From assembly GCF_963662885.1 (NCBI RefSeq), contig NZ_OY760062.1:308501-372500 (forward strand): DNA of 64,000 nt, written 5' to 3'. The notes under the pieces were generated by a model. It saw only the letters and a program-made list of their open reading frames with translations, searched no databases and was not told where the DNA came from. Both the position numbers and the translations under genes were made by a program. Positions within the stretch are counted from its first letter, which is position 1. Every line of letters begins with the position of its first letter. This document shows, one piece after another, positions 33,843 through 42,428 of this stretch. Origin of the DNA: an uncultured Pseudodesulfovibrio sp. (GTDB lineage: Bacteria; Desulfobacterota; Desulfovibrionia; Desulfovibrionales; Desulfovibrionaceae).

Positions 33843-36770
33843 ATGAGCCAGGACTTTCTTGACCCGGAAATCTTGTCCGACTTTTTCATTGAAGCCAAAG
33901 AGCATTTGGAGACGATCGAACCCAATTTGCTCGAGCTGGAGAAGAGCCCCGACAACCTCGGGCTTCTCAACGAAATATTCAGGCCCATGCACTCCCTGAA
34001 GGGGGCATCGGGCTTTCTCGGTCTGAACAAGATCAACGGGCTGGCCCACAAGGCTGAAAACATCCTGGACGAACTGCGCCAGGGGTCCATGCGTGTGACC
34101 GGAACCATCATGGATCTGATCCTTTCGGCCACCGACGCTCTGCGGACCATGGTGGACAATCTTGAGACCAGCGGAGTGGAGGGCGACGTGGACACGGAGC
34201 CCATCATCGCCCAGATCGAGGCTGCCCTGCTCGGCCAGTTGCAGGGCGAAGCGGCGGACGAACCCCAGGCGGAAACGGTCGAGTCCCCCGTTGTAGAGGT
34301 CGTTGCCGAATCAGCACACATCGAATCCGAACCCGCCGTGGTGGCGGAAGACGCCGGGGACGCCCACATGATCGCTTTTGACCCGCAACCCGATCCCGAC
34401 TTCGACTCCACCCCCTATGCCCTGACCACTGTGGGTGAAGGCCATATGGCCGACTTTCTCGAAGAGGCCCAGGAGATAGTCGAAAACCTGAACCGCTGCC
34501 TCCTGGCCCTGGAAGGAGATCCGGGCGGTAACGATGAACTGATCAACGACACCTTCCGTTATTTCCATAACCTCAAGGGCAACAGCGGCATCATCGGCTT
34601 CAAGGAACTGAACTCCCTGACGCATGAGGCCGAGACCCTGCTGAACAAGGTCCGCAAGGGCGAAATCGCCTCCAGTCAGGGGCTTATAGACCTGCTCCTT
34701 TCGGCTGTGGACCTTATCGAGGCCCTGGTCTCCAAGGTGGACACCGAAACCAGCCGGGTTGAGCCGCTGGACACCAGCGTCATGGTCCAGGTGCTCCGCA
34801 AGGTCACCGAAGACGGCAACGTGGACGCGGTAAGCGGTGTGGTCCCCGTTGGCAGACAGGCCGCCGAAACCGGACCCGAGCAGGCTGCCCCGGCGGCGGA
34901 ACCCGCTTCAGCCGCCGAAGTCGAGTCGACTTCGGGCGAGTATGACCCCGAGGACGTGGCCCTGTTCGTCCAGACCATCGAACAGCAGTTCGAGGCCGTG
35001 GTCGTGGCCTTCCGGATGCTCCGCGAGGATTCCGGGCAGAAGGACATCGTCGACGGACTGTTCAGGACCTTCCAGACCATCCAGAATTCCACCGGTTACA
35101 TGGGGTTTGACGAAATCAAGGAATATGCGGGCCGGACCGTGGGGCTGGTGGATCAGGCCCGCAATTCGGACATGGATTTTTCTCTGATGCTCGATATCCT
35201 CGAGCAGGAATACGCCATCCTCAAGGACATGATCACCGCGGCTATTGACACGCTGCCCGGCGCCGCCTTATCGGAACCCGCGCCCAAGGCTGCGGCACAG
35301 GCTCCCAAGCCTGAACCGGCTCGCAAGCCTGCGGCCAAACCGGCTCCGGCCCCAGCGCCGCGTGCGGAGGTCAAACAGACTCCGGCCGCGCCGCCAGTGG
35401 CCAAGCCAGCAGCCAAGCCGGCAGTCAAACCCGCAGCCAAGCCCGCTCCGGCGGCAAAGACGACCATGCCCACCACGGCCGTAAAGAACAGCTCCAGCCA
35501 GGCCCAGGCTCAGGCCAAGCCCAAGGCTTCGAGCACCATCCGCGTGGACCATCACAAGCTGGACCACCTGATGAACGTCATCGGGGAGTTGATCATCAAC
35601 CGCAACCGCTACGCAATGCTCGCCCGCGCTCTTGAAGAGGGGCAGGAGGACGTGCATGTGGTCGCGCAGCAGCTCACCGAGACCACTTACGCCATGGCAC
35701 GTATTTCCGACGATCTGCAGGACACCATCATGAAGGTCCGCATGGTCCCGGTACAGACCGTCTTTTCCCGTTTCCCGCGCCTGGTTCGGGACCTGAGCCG
35801 CAAGTCCGGCAAGCAGGTCGAATTGATCATGGAAGGCGAGGAGACCGAATTCGACAAGTCCGTTGTCGAGGAGATCGGCGATCCGCTGGTTCACCTCGTC
35901 CGCAATGCGGTCGACCACGGCCTCGAGGACGAGGAAACCCGTATCGCTGCGGGCAAGAAGCCCAAGGGCCACGTGTGGCTGCGAGCCTACCACAAGGGTA
36001 ACTCCGTGGCCATCGAGGTCGAGGACGACGGCCGTGGCATGGATCCGGAAAAGCTCAAGGCCGTGGCCGTGCGCAAGGGTGTCGTCACCCAGGAAGAGGC
36101 CAACGCCATGGATGACCGCGAGGCTCTGGACCTGATTTTTGCTCCGGGCTTCTCGTCCGCCGAAAAGGTTACGGACATCTCCGGGCGAGGCGTGGGCATG
36201 GACGTGGTCAAGACCAACATCAAGAATCTCAAGGGCAGCGTGAATACGCAGTCCGAAGTGGGCAAGGGGTCCAAGCTGACGCTGACCCTGCCTCTGACCC
36301 TGGCCATCATTGACGCGCTCATGGTCCAGGTGGGCGGCGACACCTTTGCCATCCCACTGGACGCCGTGTCCGAGACCACCAAGATCGAGGTCGAAAAGCT
36401 TTCGGATGTTAACAACCGCAAGGCTGTCACTTTGCGCGGCGAAGTCCTCGGCATAGTCGAACTGGCCGAACTGCTCGACATGCCCCAGTCCATGGACGAG
36501 CGTACAGTTCTTCCCATGGTCGTCATTCAGGACAATGACCGACGCCTCGGGCTGGTGGTGGACCGTCTTCTGGAACGCCAGGAGATCGTCATCAAGCCGC
36601 TTGGCCAGTACCTCAACAACTTCAATCTCAAGGGACTGTCCGGCGCGACCATCATGGGCGACGGCTCCGTGGTGCTGATCCTCGATCCCCACGAGATCTA
36701 CAGCCTGTCCACCCAGCTTGGCCGCAAGGAACCGCTGGTCGTGAGCGGCGCTATCACCAGCAAGTCTTAG
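33843..36770 (+). CDS. cheA: Chemotaxis histidine kinase CheA with three P1-like domains
   Basis: This 975-residue kinase has an unusual N-terminus. HPt1 carries His50 (FRPMHSLKGASGF) and HPt2 carries His242 (FRYFHNLKGNSGI). A third HPt-like domain has Gln411 where the His should be (FRTFQTIQNSTGY). A Pro/Ala/Lys-rich linker (about 470-560) follows. The dimerisation domain (DHLMNVIGELIINRNR) and ATPase domain (VRNAVDHGLED, VEDDGRGMD, SGRGVGMD) follow, and a CheW-like domain ends the protein. No separate cheW or receptor gene lies in this operon; a receptor is coded at 42.4 kb. Confidence 0.96.
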   Translation: MSQDFLDPEILSDFFIEAKEHLETIEPNLLELEKSPDNLGLLNEIFRPMHSLKGASGFLGLNKINGLAHKAENILDELRQGSMRVTGTIMDLILSATDALRTMVDNLETSGVEGDVDTEPIIAQIEAALLGQLQGEAADEPQAETVESPVVEVVAESAHIESEPAVVAEDAGDAHMIAFDPQPDPDFDSTPYALTTVGEGHMADFLEEAQEIVENLNRCLLALEGDPGGNDELINDTFRYFHNLKGNSGIIGFKELNSLTHEAETLLNKVRKGEIASSQGLIDLLLSAVDLIEALVSKVDTETSRVEPLDTSVMVQVLRKVTEDGNVDAVSGVVPVGRQAAETGPEQAAPAAEPASAAEVESTSGEYDPEDVALFVQTIEQQFEAVVVAFRMLREDSGQKDIVDGLFRTFQTIQNSTGYMGFDEIKEYAGRTVGLVDQARNSDMDFSLMLDILEQEYAILKDMITAAIDTLPGAALSEPAPKAAAQAPKPEPARKPAAKPAPAPAPRAEVKQTPAAPPVAKPAAKPAVKPAAKPAPAAKTTMPTTAVKNSSSQAQAQAKPKASSTIRVDHHKLDHLMNVIGELIINRNRYAMLARALEEGQEDVHVVAQQLTETTYAMARISDDLQDTIMKVRMVPVQTVFSRFPRLVRDLSRKSGKQVELIMEGEETEFDKSVVEEIGDPLVHLVRNAVDHGLEDEETRIAAGKKPKGHVWLRAYHKGNSVAIEVEDDGRGMDPEKLKAVAVRKGVVTQEEANAMDDREALDLIFAPGFSSAEKVTDISGRGVGMDVVKTNIKNLKGSVNTQSEVGKGSKLTLTLPLTLAIIDALMVQVGGDTFAIPLDAVSETTKIEVEKLSDVNNRKAVTLRGEVLGIVELAELLDMPQSMDERTVLPMVVIQDNDRRLGLVVDRLLERQEIVIKPLGQYLNNFNLKGLSGATIMGDGSVVLILDPHEIYSLSTQLGRKEPLVVSGAITSKS

Positions 36771-36776
36771 TAAAAT

Positions 36777-36881
36777 GCCTCCGGCGGCCGGGGGAAGGAG
36801 AGAGGGGAACCTTTTTGCAAAAGGGTTCCCCTCTCTCCTTCCCCCGGACCCCATCCTCTCTCCCTTCCTAAATCTTTTGTA
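36777..36881 (-). repeat. Palindromic intergenic element, copy A (24-bp stem)
   Basis: This is the minus orientation of the family seen at 36990-37061 and 47561-47642. The conserved end GCCTCCGGCGGC (36777-36788) begins 7 bp after the cheA stop. A 24-bp perfect stem (36788-36811 with 36824-36847) with further A/T pairing in the loop follows. The distal end reads CTTCCTAAATCTTTTG. It lies in a convergent intergenic region and probably also stops transcription. Confidence 0.75.
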
Positions 36882-36989
36882 TACACATGCGCGTGTGCGG
36901 TGGGTGAAGGTACGTCGTCCTTTTCGTCTGACTTTGTGCGTGCGCGTCTAAGTGGAGAGAGCTGGCAGGTTGGATGCGTTTGCACGGCT

Positions 36990-37061
36990 CCGCGAAGCGG
37001 CACAAAAAGTTCTGGAGATTCTTAAGAACCTCTTTCAAGAGGTTCTTAAGCCGCCGGAGGC
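36990..37061 (+). repeat. Palindromic intergenic element, copy B
   Basis: Order: CCGCGAAGCGGC, then ACAAAAAGTTCTGGA, then a hairpin (37021-37034 with 37037-37050), then CCGCCGGAGGC. The flanks match copy C, but the 14-bp stem has a different sequence. Confidence 0.72.
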
Positions 37062-37094
37062 CTCTTTCGACAGTTTGCCACACGCAAGCAAAAA

Positions 37095-37117
37095 GCCGGG
37101 GAGCAATGCTCCCCGGC
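37095..37117. terminator. Bidirectional terminator
   Basis: GCCGGGGAGC (37095-37104) pairs with GCTCCCCGGC (37108-37117), with AAAAA on the left and CTTTTTC on the right. It ends the minus-strand gene that stops at 37144 and any rightward read-through from cheA. Confidence 0.92.
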
Positions 37118-37143
37118 CTTTTTCGTGTCGGTTATGTGTTCGT

Positions 37144-38070
37144 CTACATCATGGTCATGAAGTTGACGAACAGGGTGGCGTTCAGCGCGTGCATGATCCA
37201 GAAGAGCACCAGGGAGAGGAGGGCAAAGCCCTTGAGGCGCATGGGGGATTCGCTGCGGCTCAGGAACAGCCATATGAAGCAGGCGACGGCGCCGACGCAG
37301 ACCAGACCGGTCCAGACAAAGGCCAGCGGGGTACCCAGAATGAGGGTCTTGATGTCGACGGGCAGCCGGGAGTAGAGCCATGCCTGGCAGCCCAGGAAGC
37401 CGATCATGGGCAGCAGCGCCCAGCGGGCGGCCATGCGAAGGGCGAAGCCGTAGTAATCGCGGCCGAAGTCATCCTTTTTGCGGCGCATGATGAGGTAGCC
37501 AAGGCTCATGGCGGCGGCAGCCGACAGGACGAGCAGGGCATACATGGCGGACATGGGCTGGGCCAGGATGGCCGTGTTGGTCAGGGCGTCACCGGTGGAG
37601 CCGTTCAGGGAGAAGTTGAAGAGCAGCTTGGCCGGGATGATAATGGCCAGGCCGATTAACGCGCCGAAGGTGGCCACCAGCCCGAGGGCGATGTGGGCTG
37701 CTTTGACCGAGCGCAGCTTCTTCCATGTAGTGAAATAGATCAGCCCTGCCACCAGGAATACGCCGAAGGCCAGCATGCCCTGGAAAAACGGCGAGCCCGG
37801 GGTGAAATACGCCTGGAACAGTTTCGGGAATTTGACCATGGCCAGCCCGAAGGTGGCGCCGCAGATGAGAATCAGGGCAATGGTCAGGATAAGGCCCATG
37901 GCCGCGGTCTGCTGGCCGTATTTGTCGAAGAAGACCTTTTGGCGGGTCTTGGCCGAGATTTCGCCCAGAACCGCAATGGCCGGGCTGCCGAGTGCCGCCA
38001 TGCCGAGCAGGCTGAAAAAGGCCGGGGCCAGCATGTAGGCGATGAGGGTCAGGGTTTCTTGGGTGCTCAT
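37144..38070 (-). CDS. Uncharacterised polytopic membrane protein
   Basis: This 308-residue protein has about eight hydrophobic helices and no recognised motif. Its first segment (APAFFSLLGMAALGSPAIAVLGE) and the charged stretch DKYGQQTAAMG are distinctive, but I cannot name a family. Conserved haem-binding His pairs are not evident, so a cytochrome role is unlikely. It stands alone, with a terminator downstream, and is divergent from the CpoB-like gene. Confidence 0.8.
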   Translation of the reverse strand: MSTQETLTLIAYMLAPAFFSLLGMAALGSPAIAVLGEISAKTRQKVFFDKYGQQTAAMGLILTIALILICGATFGLAMVKFPKLFQAYFTPGSPFFQGMLAFGVFLVAGLIYFTTWKKLRSVKAAHIALGLVATFGALIGLAIIIPAKLLFNFSLNGSTGDALTNTAILAQPMSAMYALLVLSAAAAMSLGYLIMRRKKDDFGRDYYGFALRMAARWALLPMIGFLGCQAWLYSRLPVDIKTLILGTPLAFVWTGLVCVGAVACFIWLFLSRSESPMRLKGFALLSLVLFWIMHALNATLFVNFMTMM

Positions 38071-38263
38071 GGTCGATCGGACTCCGGTAGGTTGCGGGAC
38101 GGACGGTGCCCCGTGGGCGCTTTTTTGCCTGAAAAACGTGTTGCATGCAAGGGCGCATTTCCGGGCGCAAGGAGTATGTTGTCCGTCAGATTCCTTGCAA
38201 AAAATCCGGGTATCGCCTATTGCCTATGAAACGCCCAAACGAGACCGCGCGGAGACCTCCCTG

Positions 38264-39175
38264 ATGAAATGCCTGAAACTTCTTCTGCTTGCCGTTATCT
38301 GCCTGCCCCTGGTGGGTTGCATGACCTCGCAGAAGAACGTTGAGACCGAATCCGCGAGCACCGAGTGGCGCATCAAGAGTCTTGAAGAGAGTTTCCTGAA
38401 CTTCCGCGAACAGCAGCGCAAGATGGCCGACGAGGACGCCCGCTCGCGCGAAAAGCTGGAAAAGCGCATGGCCGAGGTGGAAACCGAATTGGCCGCTCTG
38501 CGTGGTGGACAGCCTTCGGGAACCGATGCACCCCGCGACGAGACCTGGTCTTCCGATATTCAGCCCGAGGAAGACGGCTGGGTGGAAGGGGGCAAGGTGT
38601 CCGAAAAGAGCGCTCCCGTGGTGGAGAACGACGCCGAGAAGCCGTGGTCCAAGGTGCCTGAGCCGCCCGCAGTGCCTGAACCGCCCAAGACCATCCCCGA
38701 GCCGGAAGTGATTAACCGCTCCGAAGCTCCCAAACCGGCCCAGGCCCCGGTCAAACCGGCTCCCAAACCCATCGCCAAGCCCGCGTCCAAGCCCGTATCC
38801 GGGGCCAAGGTCTTGTACGAGCGTGGTTACGGTCAGTACAACGATGGACAATTCCAGGTCGCCAGAAAGACCTTTGACCAGTTCCTGGAAAAGTACCCGA
38901 ACGACGATTTGGCGGCAAATGCCCTGTACTGGAAAGGTGAAACCTACTATTCCGAGCGGAACTACGCACAGGCCATCCTGGCTTTCAAGGAGGTCACCGG
39001 CAAGTTCCCCAAGCATGACAAGGCGGCTGCGGCCCTGCTCAAGATTGGCATGTCCTATGACCGGGTGGGCGACCCGGACAACGCGATTTTCTATTTGCGC
39101 GCCCTGGTGGAGGATTTTCCCAATTCATCCGCCGCCGGAATCGGGCGCAAGGAATTGGCCAGGCTGGGCGGCTAG
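38264..39175 (+). CDS. CpoB/YbgF-like TPR lipoprotein
   Basis: This 303-residue protein starts at ATG 38264 (MKCLKLLLLAVICLPLVGC), with GGAGACC upstream. An in-frame extension upstream has no support. The lipobox ends at Cys19. A coiled coil (about 30-80) follows, then a Pro/Lys-rich linker (about 120-180) and three TPR-like repeats. These read YNDGQFQVARKTFDQFLEKYP, AQAILAFKEVTGKFP and AIFYLRALVEDFP. This is the CpoB/YbgF layout that works with Tol-Pal in cell division. No tol genes are in the window. Confidence 0.88.
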   Translation: MKCLKLLLLAVICLPLVGCMTSQKNVETESASTEWRIKSLEESFLNFREQQRKMADEDARSREKLEKRMAEVETELAALRGGQPSGTDAPRDETWSSDIQPEEDGWVEGGKVSEKSAPVVENDAEKPWSKVPEPPAVPEPPKTIPEPEVINRSEAPKPAQAPVKPAPKPIAKPASKPVSGAKVLYERGYGQYNDGQFQVARKTFDQFLEKYPNDDLAANALYWKGETYYSERNYAQAILAFKEVTGKFPKHDKAAAALLKIGMSYDRVGDPDNAIFYLRALVEDFPNSSAAGIGRKELARLGG

Positions 39176-39258
39176 CCCGTCGTCACGTCCCTGTTTTCCC
39201 CAGGCCGGTTCCTCCGAGGGCCCGGCCTTATCTTTTTGCGGAGAGGTTCGCCGGGATC

Positions 39259-40488
39259 ATGGACCTGCAACAAGAATTCTTTGCCTGTCTCGCTCTGAAG
39301 CACACCCCCCGGCTGGGGCCAAAGGTGTGGCGGGAGTTGTTTGCCGTGTATCCGAGCGCCTTCGAGGCGGTGCGGGACGCGGCCTCCTGGCACGACCGGG
39401 AGCTCTCGTCCAAGGCGCAGGCCAAGGCCTGTGCCGCCGAAGTGTGGCGGGAAAAGGCCGAGGCCGAATACCGGGAGGCCCGGCGGCAGGGAATGGACGT
39501 GGTCACCTGGTTTGATCCTCGCTTCCCCGATTCGCTCAAGGAAATATCCGATCCACCGGCCATGCTTTACGTGCATGGTGATGCGGGACTGCTGAGCAAC
39601 CCCGGGGTGGCGGTCGTTGGAGCTCGCGAGTGTACGCGTCTCGGACTCGAAACCGCCGGCCGGATCAGTACGCAGCTTTCGAAGATCGGCATCACGGTCG
39701 TTTCCGGGCTTGCTCTGGGCATTGACAGGCAGGCCCATCTGGGCGGGCTCAAAGGAGTCGGCTCCTCCATTGCGGTGCTCGGCTGCGGCCTGGATGTCGA
39801 TTACCCTCAGGGCAACGCGGACGTGCGTGGCGAGTTGTACGAAAAAGGGCTGGTTGTCAGTGAATACGGCCCCGGCGTGAAGCCCAGGGGCGGTCATTTC
39901 CCGGTGCGCAACCGGCTCATCAGCGGTCTATCTTTGGGGGTGCTGGTGGCCGAGGCCGCACATAACAGCGGCAGTCTGATTACTGCCCGGCTGGCCGGGG
40001 AGCAGGGCCGCGACGTATTCGCCGTTCCAGGTCCCATCGGACAGCCGACGTTTTCCGGTTGTCATCGGCTGATCAAGCAGGGGGCCGCATTGGTGGAGTC
40101 CGCGTCGGATATTGTCGAGATTCTGCGTTTCGATTTTGCCCGCGAGCTGGCCGCGTTGCCGGACCCGGTGGCCGCCGATGAGGAAAACGGGGTTGACGTG
40201 GACCGTGCGCTGGTCAAAAACAAGAAGGCGTCCGTCGGGGCTTATGACGGGACCGAATGGACGCAGCGGCGCCGATCGCCTCTCGTGGATCGGGAGACCA
40301 TGGGGCTGAGCCAGGACGAAAAGCGCGTCCTGGCTTTGCTTGACGACGCCGACAAGATGCACATAGATGCCCTGGGCCGGGAGCTCGGCTGGGATTCGTC
40401 CACGGTCAGCCGTATCATGCTCATGCTTGAAATGCGCGGTGCCGTGCAGCAGTTGCCCGGTATGTGGTATCTGGCCCGGGAAGTTTAA
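39259..40488 (+). CDS. dprA: DNA-processing protein DprA
   Basis: This 409-residue protein has a short helical N-terminal domain and a Rossmann-like core. Core motifs are VVGARECTRLG, VVSGLALGIDRQAH, VLGCGLDVDYP, FPVRNRLISGLS and VEAAHNSGSLITARLA-type sequence. A C-terminal winged helix (DALGRELGWDSSTVSRIMLMLE) is present. DprA loads RecA onto incoming single-stranded DNA during transformation and is widespread in non-competent bacteria too. It stands near the cpoB-like gene. Confidence 0.95.
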   Translation: MDLQQEFFACLALKHTPRLGPKVWRELFAVYPSAFEAVRDAASWHDRELSSKAQAKACAAEVWREKAEAEYREARRQGMDVVTWFDPRFPDSLKEISDPPAMLYVHGDAGLLSNPGVAVVGARECTRLGLETAGRISTQLSKIGITVVSGLALGIDRQAHLGGLKGVGSSIAVLGCGLDVDYPQGNADVRGELYEKGLVVSEYGPGVKPRGGHFPVRNRLISGLSLGVLVAEAAHNSGSLITARLAGEQGRDVFAVPGPIGQPTFSGCHRLIKQGAALVESASDIVEILRFDFARELAALPDPVAADEENGVDVDRALVKNKKASVGAYDGTEWTQRRRSPLVDRETMGLSQDEKRVLALLDDADKMHIDALGRELGWDSSTVSRIMLMLEMRGAVQQLPGMWYLAREV

Positions 40489-40503
40489 CAACTTGAGGTT
40501 ATT

Positions 40504-40776
40504 ATGGATTGGAAATTGCTTGCCACCACCTTCGGCACGCTGTTCGTGGCCGAACTCGGCGACAAGACGCAGCTTGCCTGCATGCTCATGACGGCCAAGA
40601 CCCAGAAACCCTGGACAGTGTTTCTCGGTTCGTCCCTGGCCCTTGTTCTGGTCAGTTTTCTGGGGGTCATGTTCGCCCAGTTTATCTGTCAGTACGTGCC
40701 CACGGACATCATCAAAAAGATCGCCGCCGTCGCCTTCGTGGTCATGGGCTGTCTGATCTTCTTTGATAAGATTTGA
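40504..40776 (+). CDS. Half-size GDT1/TMEM165 (UPF0016) membrane protein
   Basis: This 90-residue protein has three hydrophobic helices and the family signature ELGDKTQ in the first. Full-length GDT1/TMEM165 proteins carry the signature twice in six helices and move Mn2+ or Ca2+. Here only one half is present, and no second half lies next to it, so it must dimerise or pair with another copy. The ATG is 15 bp after the dprA stop. Confidence 0.88.
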   Translation: MDWKLLATTFGTLFVAELGDKTQLACMLMTAKTQKPWTVFLGSSLALVLVSFLGVMFAQFICQYVPTDIIKKIAAVAFVVMGCLIFFDKI

Positions 40777-40848
40777 TAAGCGGGGTTGTGGGAAGCCGGG
40801 GGGCAGTGTATTTTTCCTCTCGAAACTCTCACCTCTGACCCTAACGCC

Positions 40849-41256
40849 ATGCAGAAGATACCCATCAATCTCGCCACTCCCGGCATGAAGCTGGCCAAGG
40901 CCGTAACCAAGGAAAACGGCATGACCATCATGGCCGAGGGTATGGAATTGACCGACAGCCTCATCGCGCGGCTGGAGGGCATGAATATCGAACGGATCAC
41001 CGTGCAGGGACATCCCGTGGAAATGGGTGGTGCCGGTGCCGGGACGCATTGGGGCGAGCGACTGGAGAGGTTGGACTATCTTTTCCGACGCTATGGTGAG
41101 GACAAGTGGATGGTTCGTGTGAGGGAGCGCATGCGCCAGTATTTTCAGCTCAAGGCAGCCGCACAGGAAGCCAAGGCGCAGGCCATGAAGCAGGTCGAGG
41201 CCGCGGGCGGCATTTCTGAGGTTGATGACGCGGTCAACGGCGGAGAAGAGTCATGA
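40849..41256 (+). CDS. Small protein with HD-GYP-type N-terminal domain, partner of the HDOD protein
   Basis: This 135-residue protein begins MQKIPINLATPGMKLAKAV. Its first 60 residues have the PGMKLAKAVTxENG and ITVQG pattern seen in the accessory N-terminal domain of HD-GYP proteins. The rest is helical. ATG 40849 is preferred over a TTG at 40786. It overlaps the HDOD gene (ATGA), so the two proteins probably act together. Confidence 0.78.
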   Translation: MQKIPINLATPGMKLAKAVTKENGMTIMAEGMELTDSLIARLEGMNIERITVQGHPVEMGGAGAGTHWGERLERLDYLFRRYGEDKWMVRVRERMRQYFQLKAAAQEAKAQAMKQVEAAGGISEVDDAVNGGEES

Positions 41257-42095
41257 AAATGGACGAGGACCTGAAAACACAGGTCAAAGGGGAGATCCTT
41301 CAGGTCAAGGACCTGCCGACACTGCCCAATGTCCTGGATAAGATCACCCAGTTAGTGGAAGACCCTGAGGCCTCGACCGAGGCCATTGCCAAGGTCATCG
41401 CCACGGACCAGGTCTTGTCCGCCAAGGTGCTCAAGATGGTCAATTCGCCCATCTACGGTTTCCCCGGCCGGATCAGCTCCATCCAGCACGCACTGGTGCT
41501 GCTCGGCTTCAACGTGGTCAGGGGCATCATCATCTCCACTTCGGTCTTCGACATGATGGTCCAGGCCATGAAGGGGTTGTGGGAGCATTCCTTGGGTTGC
41601 GCCACGGCCTGCAACATCATTGCCCGTCGCGCCGGGTTCGAGGACCCGGAGGAGTATGCCGTGGCCGGGTTGCTTCATGATTTGGGCAAGGTCGTCACGG
41701 CCGTCCAGTTGCCGGATACCCACGCGGCCATTCTCGAGACGGTGAAGGCCAAGGACTTGACCTATTTCCAATCAGAGAAAGACGTCCTCGGTTTCGGCCA
41801 CGATCGCATCAACGCCTGGCTCGCCCGTCATTGGGGCCTGCCCCCGAATATCCGCGAAGCCATGACCCGTCATCACGCGCCGCAACTGGCCGAGTTCTAC
41901 AAGCCCATGTCCTGCGTGGTCCACATCGGGGATTTTCTGGTTCGCCTGTTGGAGTTCGGCAACTCCGGCGATGATCAGACCGCCTATCTCCGGCCAGAGG
42001 CTCTCATCGAACTCAAGTTCCGCATGAGCGATTTGGACAAGGTTATGGACGAAATGGGCGGTCAGCTGCTCGAAGTGTCCGATTTGACCTTCTAA
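41253..42095 (+). CDS. HDOD-domain regulatory protein
   Basis: This 280-residue protein has one HDOD domain over most of its length. Signatures include LPTLPNVLDKI, ATDQVLSAKVLKMVNSPIYG, SSIQHALVLLG and AGLLHDLGKV. HDOD proteins lack full phosphodiesterase activity in general and act in stress, motility or two-component signalling. A partial HD motif (HDLGK) is present. It is co-translated with the upstream small protein. Confidence 0.9.
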   Translation: MKMDEDLKTQVKGEILQVKDLPTLPNVLDKITQLVEDPEASTEAIAKVIATDQVLSAKVLKMVNSPIYGFPGRISSIQHALVLLGFNVVRGIIISTSVFDMMVQAMKGLWEHSLGCATACNIIARRAGFEDPEEYAVAGLLHDLGKVVTAVQLPDTHAAILETVKAKDLTYFQSEKDVLGFGHDRINAWLARHWGLPPNIREAMTRHHAPQLAEFYKPMSCVVHIGDFLVRLLEFGNSGDDQTAYLRPEALIELKFRMSDLDKVMDEMGGQLLEVSDLTF

Positions 42096-42428
42096 GTTTC
42101 CTTTTTTTGTAATATTTCAACTTGCAATTTGGCCGATTGTTTCCGTGAGGTAACAATCGGCCATTTTTTTTGCTCGATAATCATGCCACTTAGCTTTGCG
42201 AATAGGGTAGATGAGAATTGTTACCAGTTCTGTGATTGACCAATCAATTCCGTTAAGTTATCTGATTAACGGAGATATTTTAGTTGCCGAGACCAGATGC
42301 TGTAACACACAGTACGTTGGTTTGCCTGCGGGAGAAGGTCAGTGAATTCGTTATCAAAACGAAGGAACTGGCAGCGGGCGCATCTGTTTTCAGCACTGTT
42401 TTCCCTTCAAAGCATAGTGAGGCGGTGT
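42096..42428. other. Intergenic region upstream of the MCP gene
   Basis: This holds the terminator at 42130-42171. Further on lie an inverted repeat TGATTG, AC, CAATCA (42236-42249 region) and a second, CCGTTAA with TTAACGG (42250-42256 and 42266-42272). The first shares the TGATTG/CAATCA half-sites with the palindrome upstream of rnf. Frames reading across 42284-42661 overlap the MCP gene and lack support. Confidence 0.45.
42130..42171 (+). terminator. Intrinsic terminator after the HDOD gene
   Basis: TGGCCGATTGTT (42130-42141) pairs with AACAATCGGCCA (42152-42163), followed by eight T residues. Confidence 0.94.

Noticed and set aside
35268..36854. 528-codon frame antisense to cheA
   Set aside because: Low-complexity His/Gly/Leu-rich product typical of antisense frames in GC-rich DNA.
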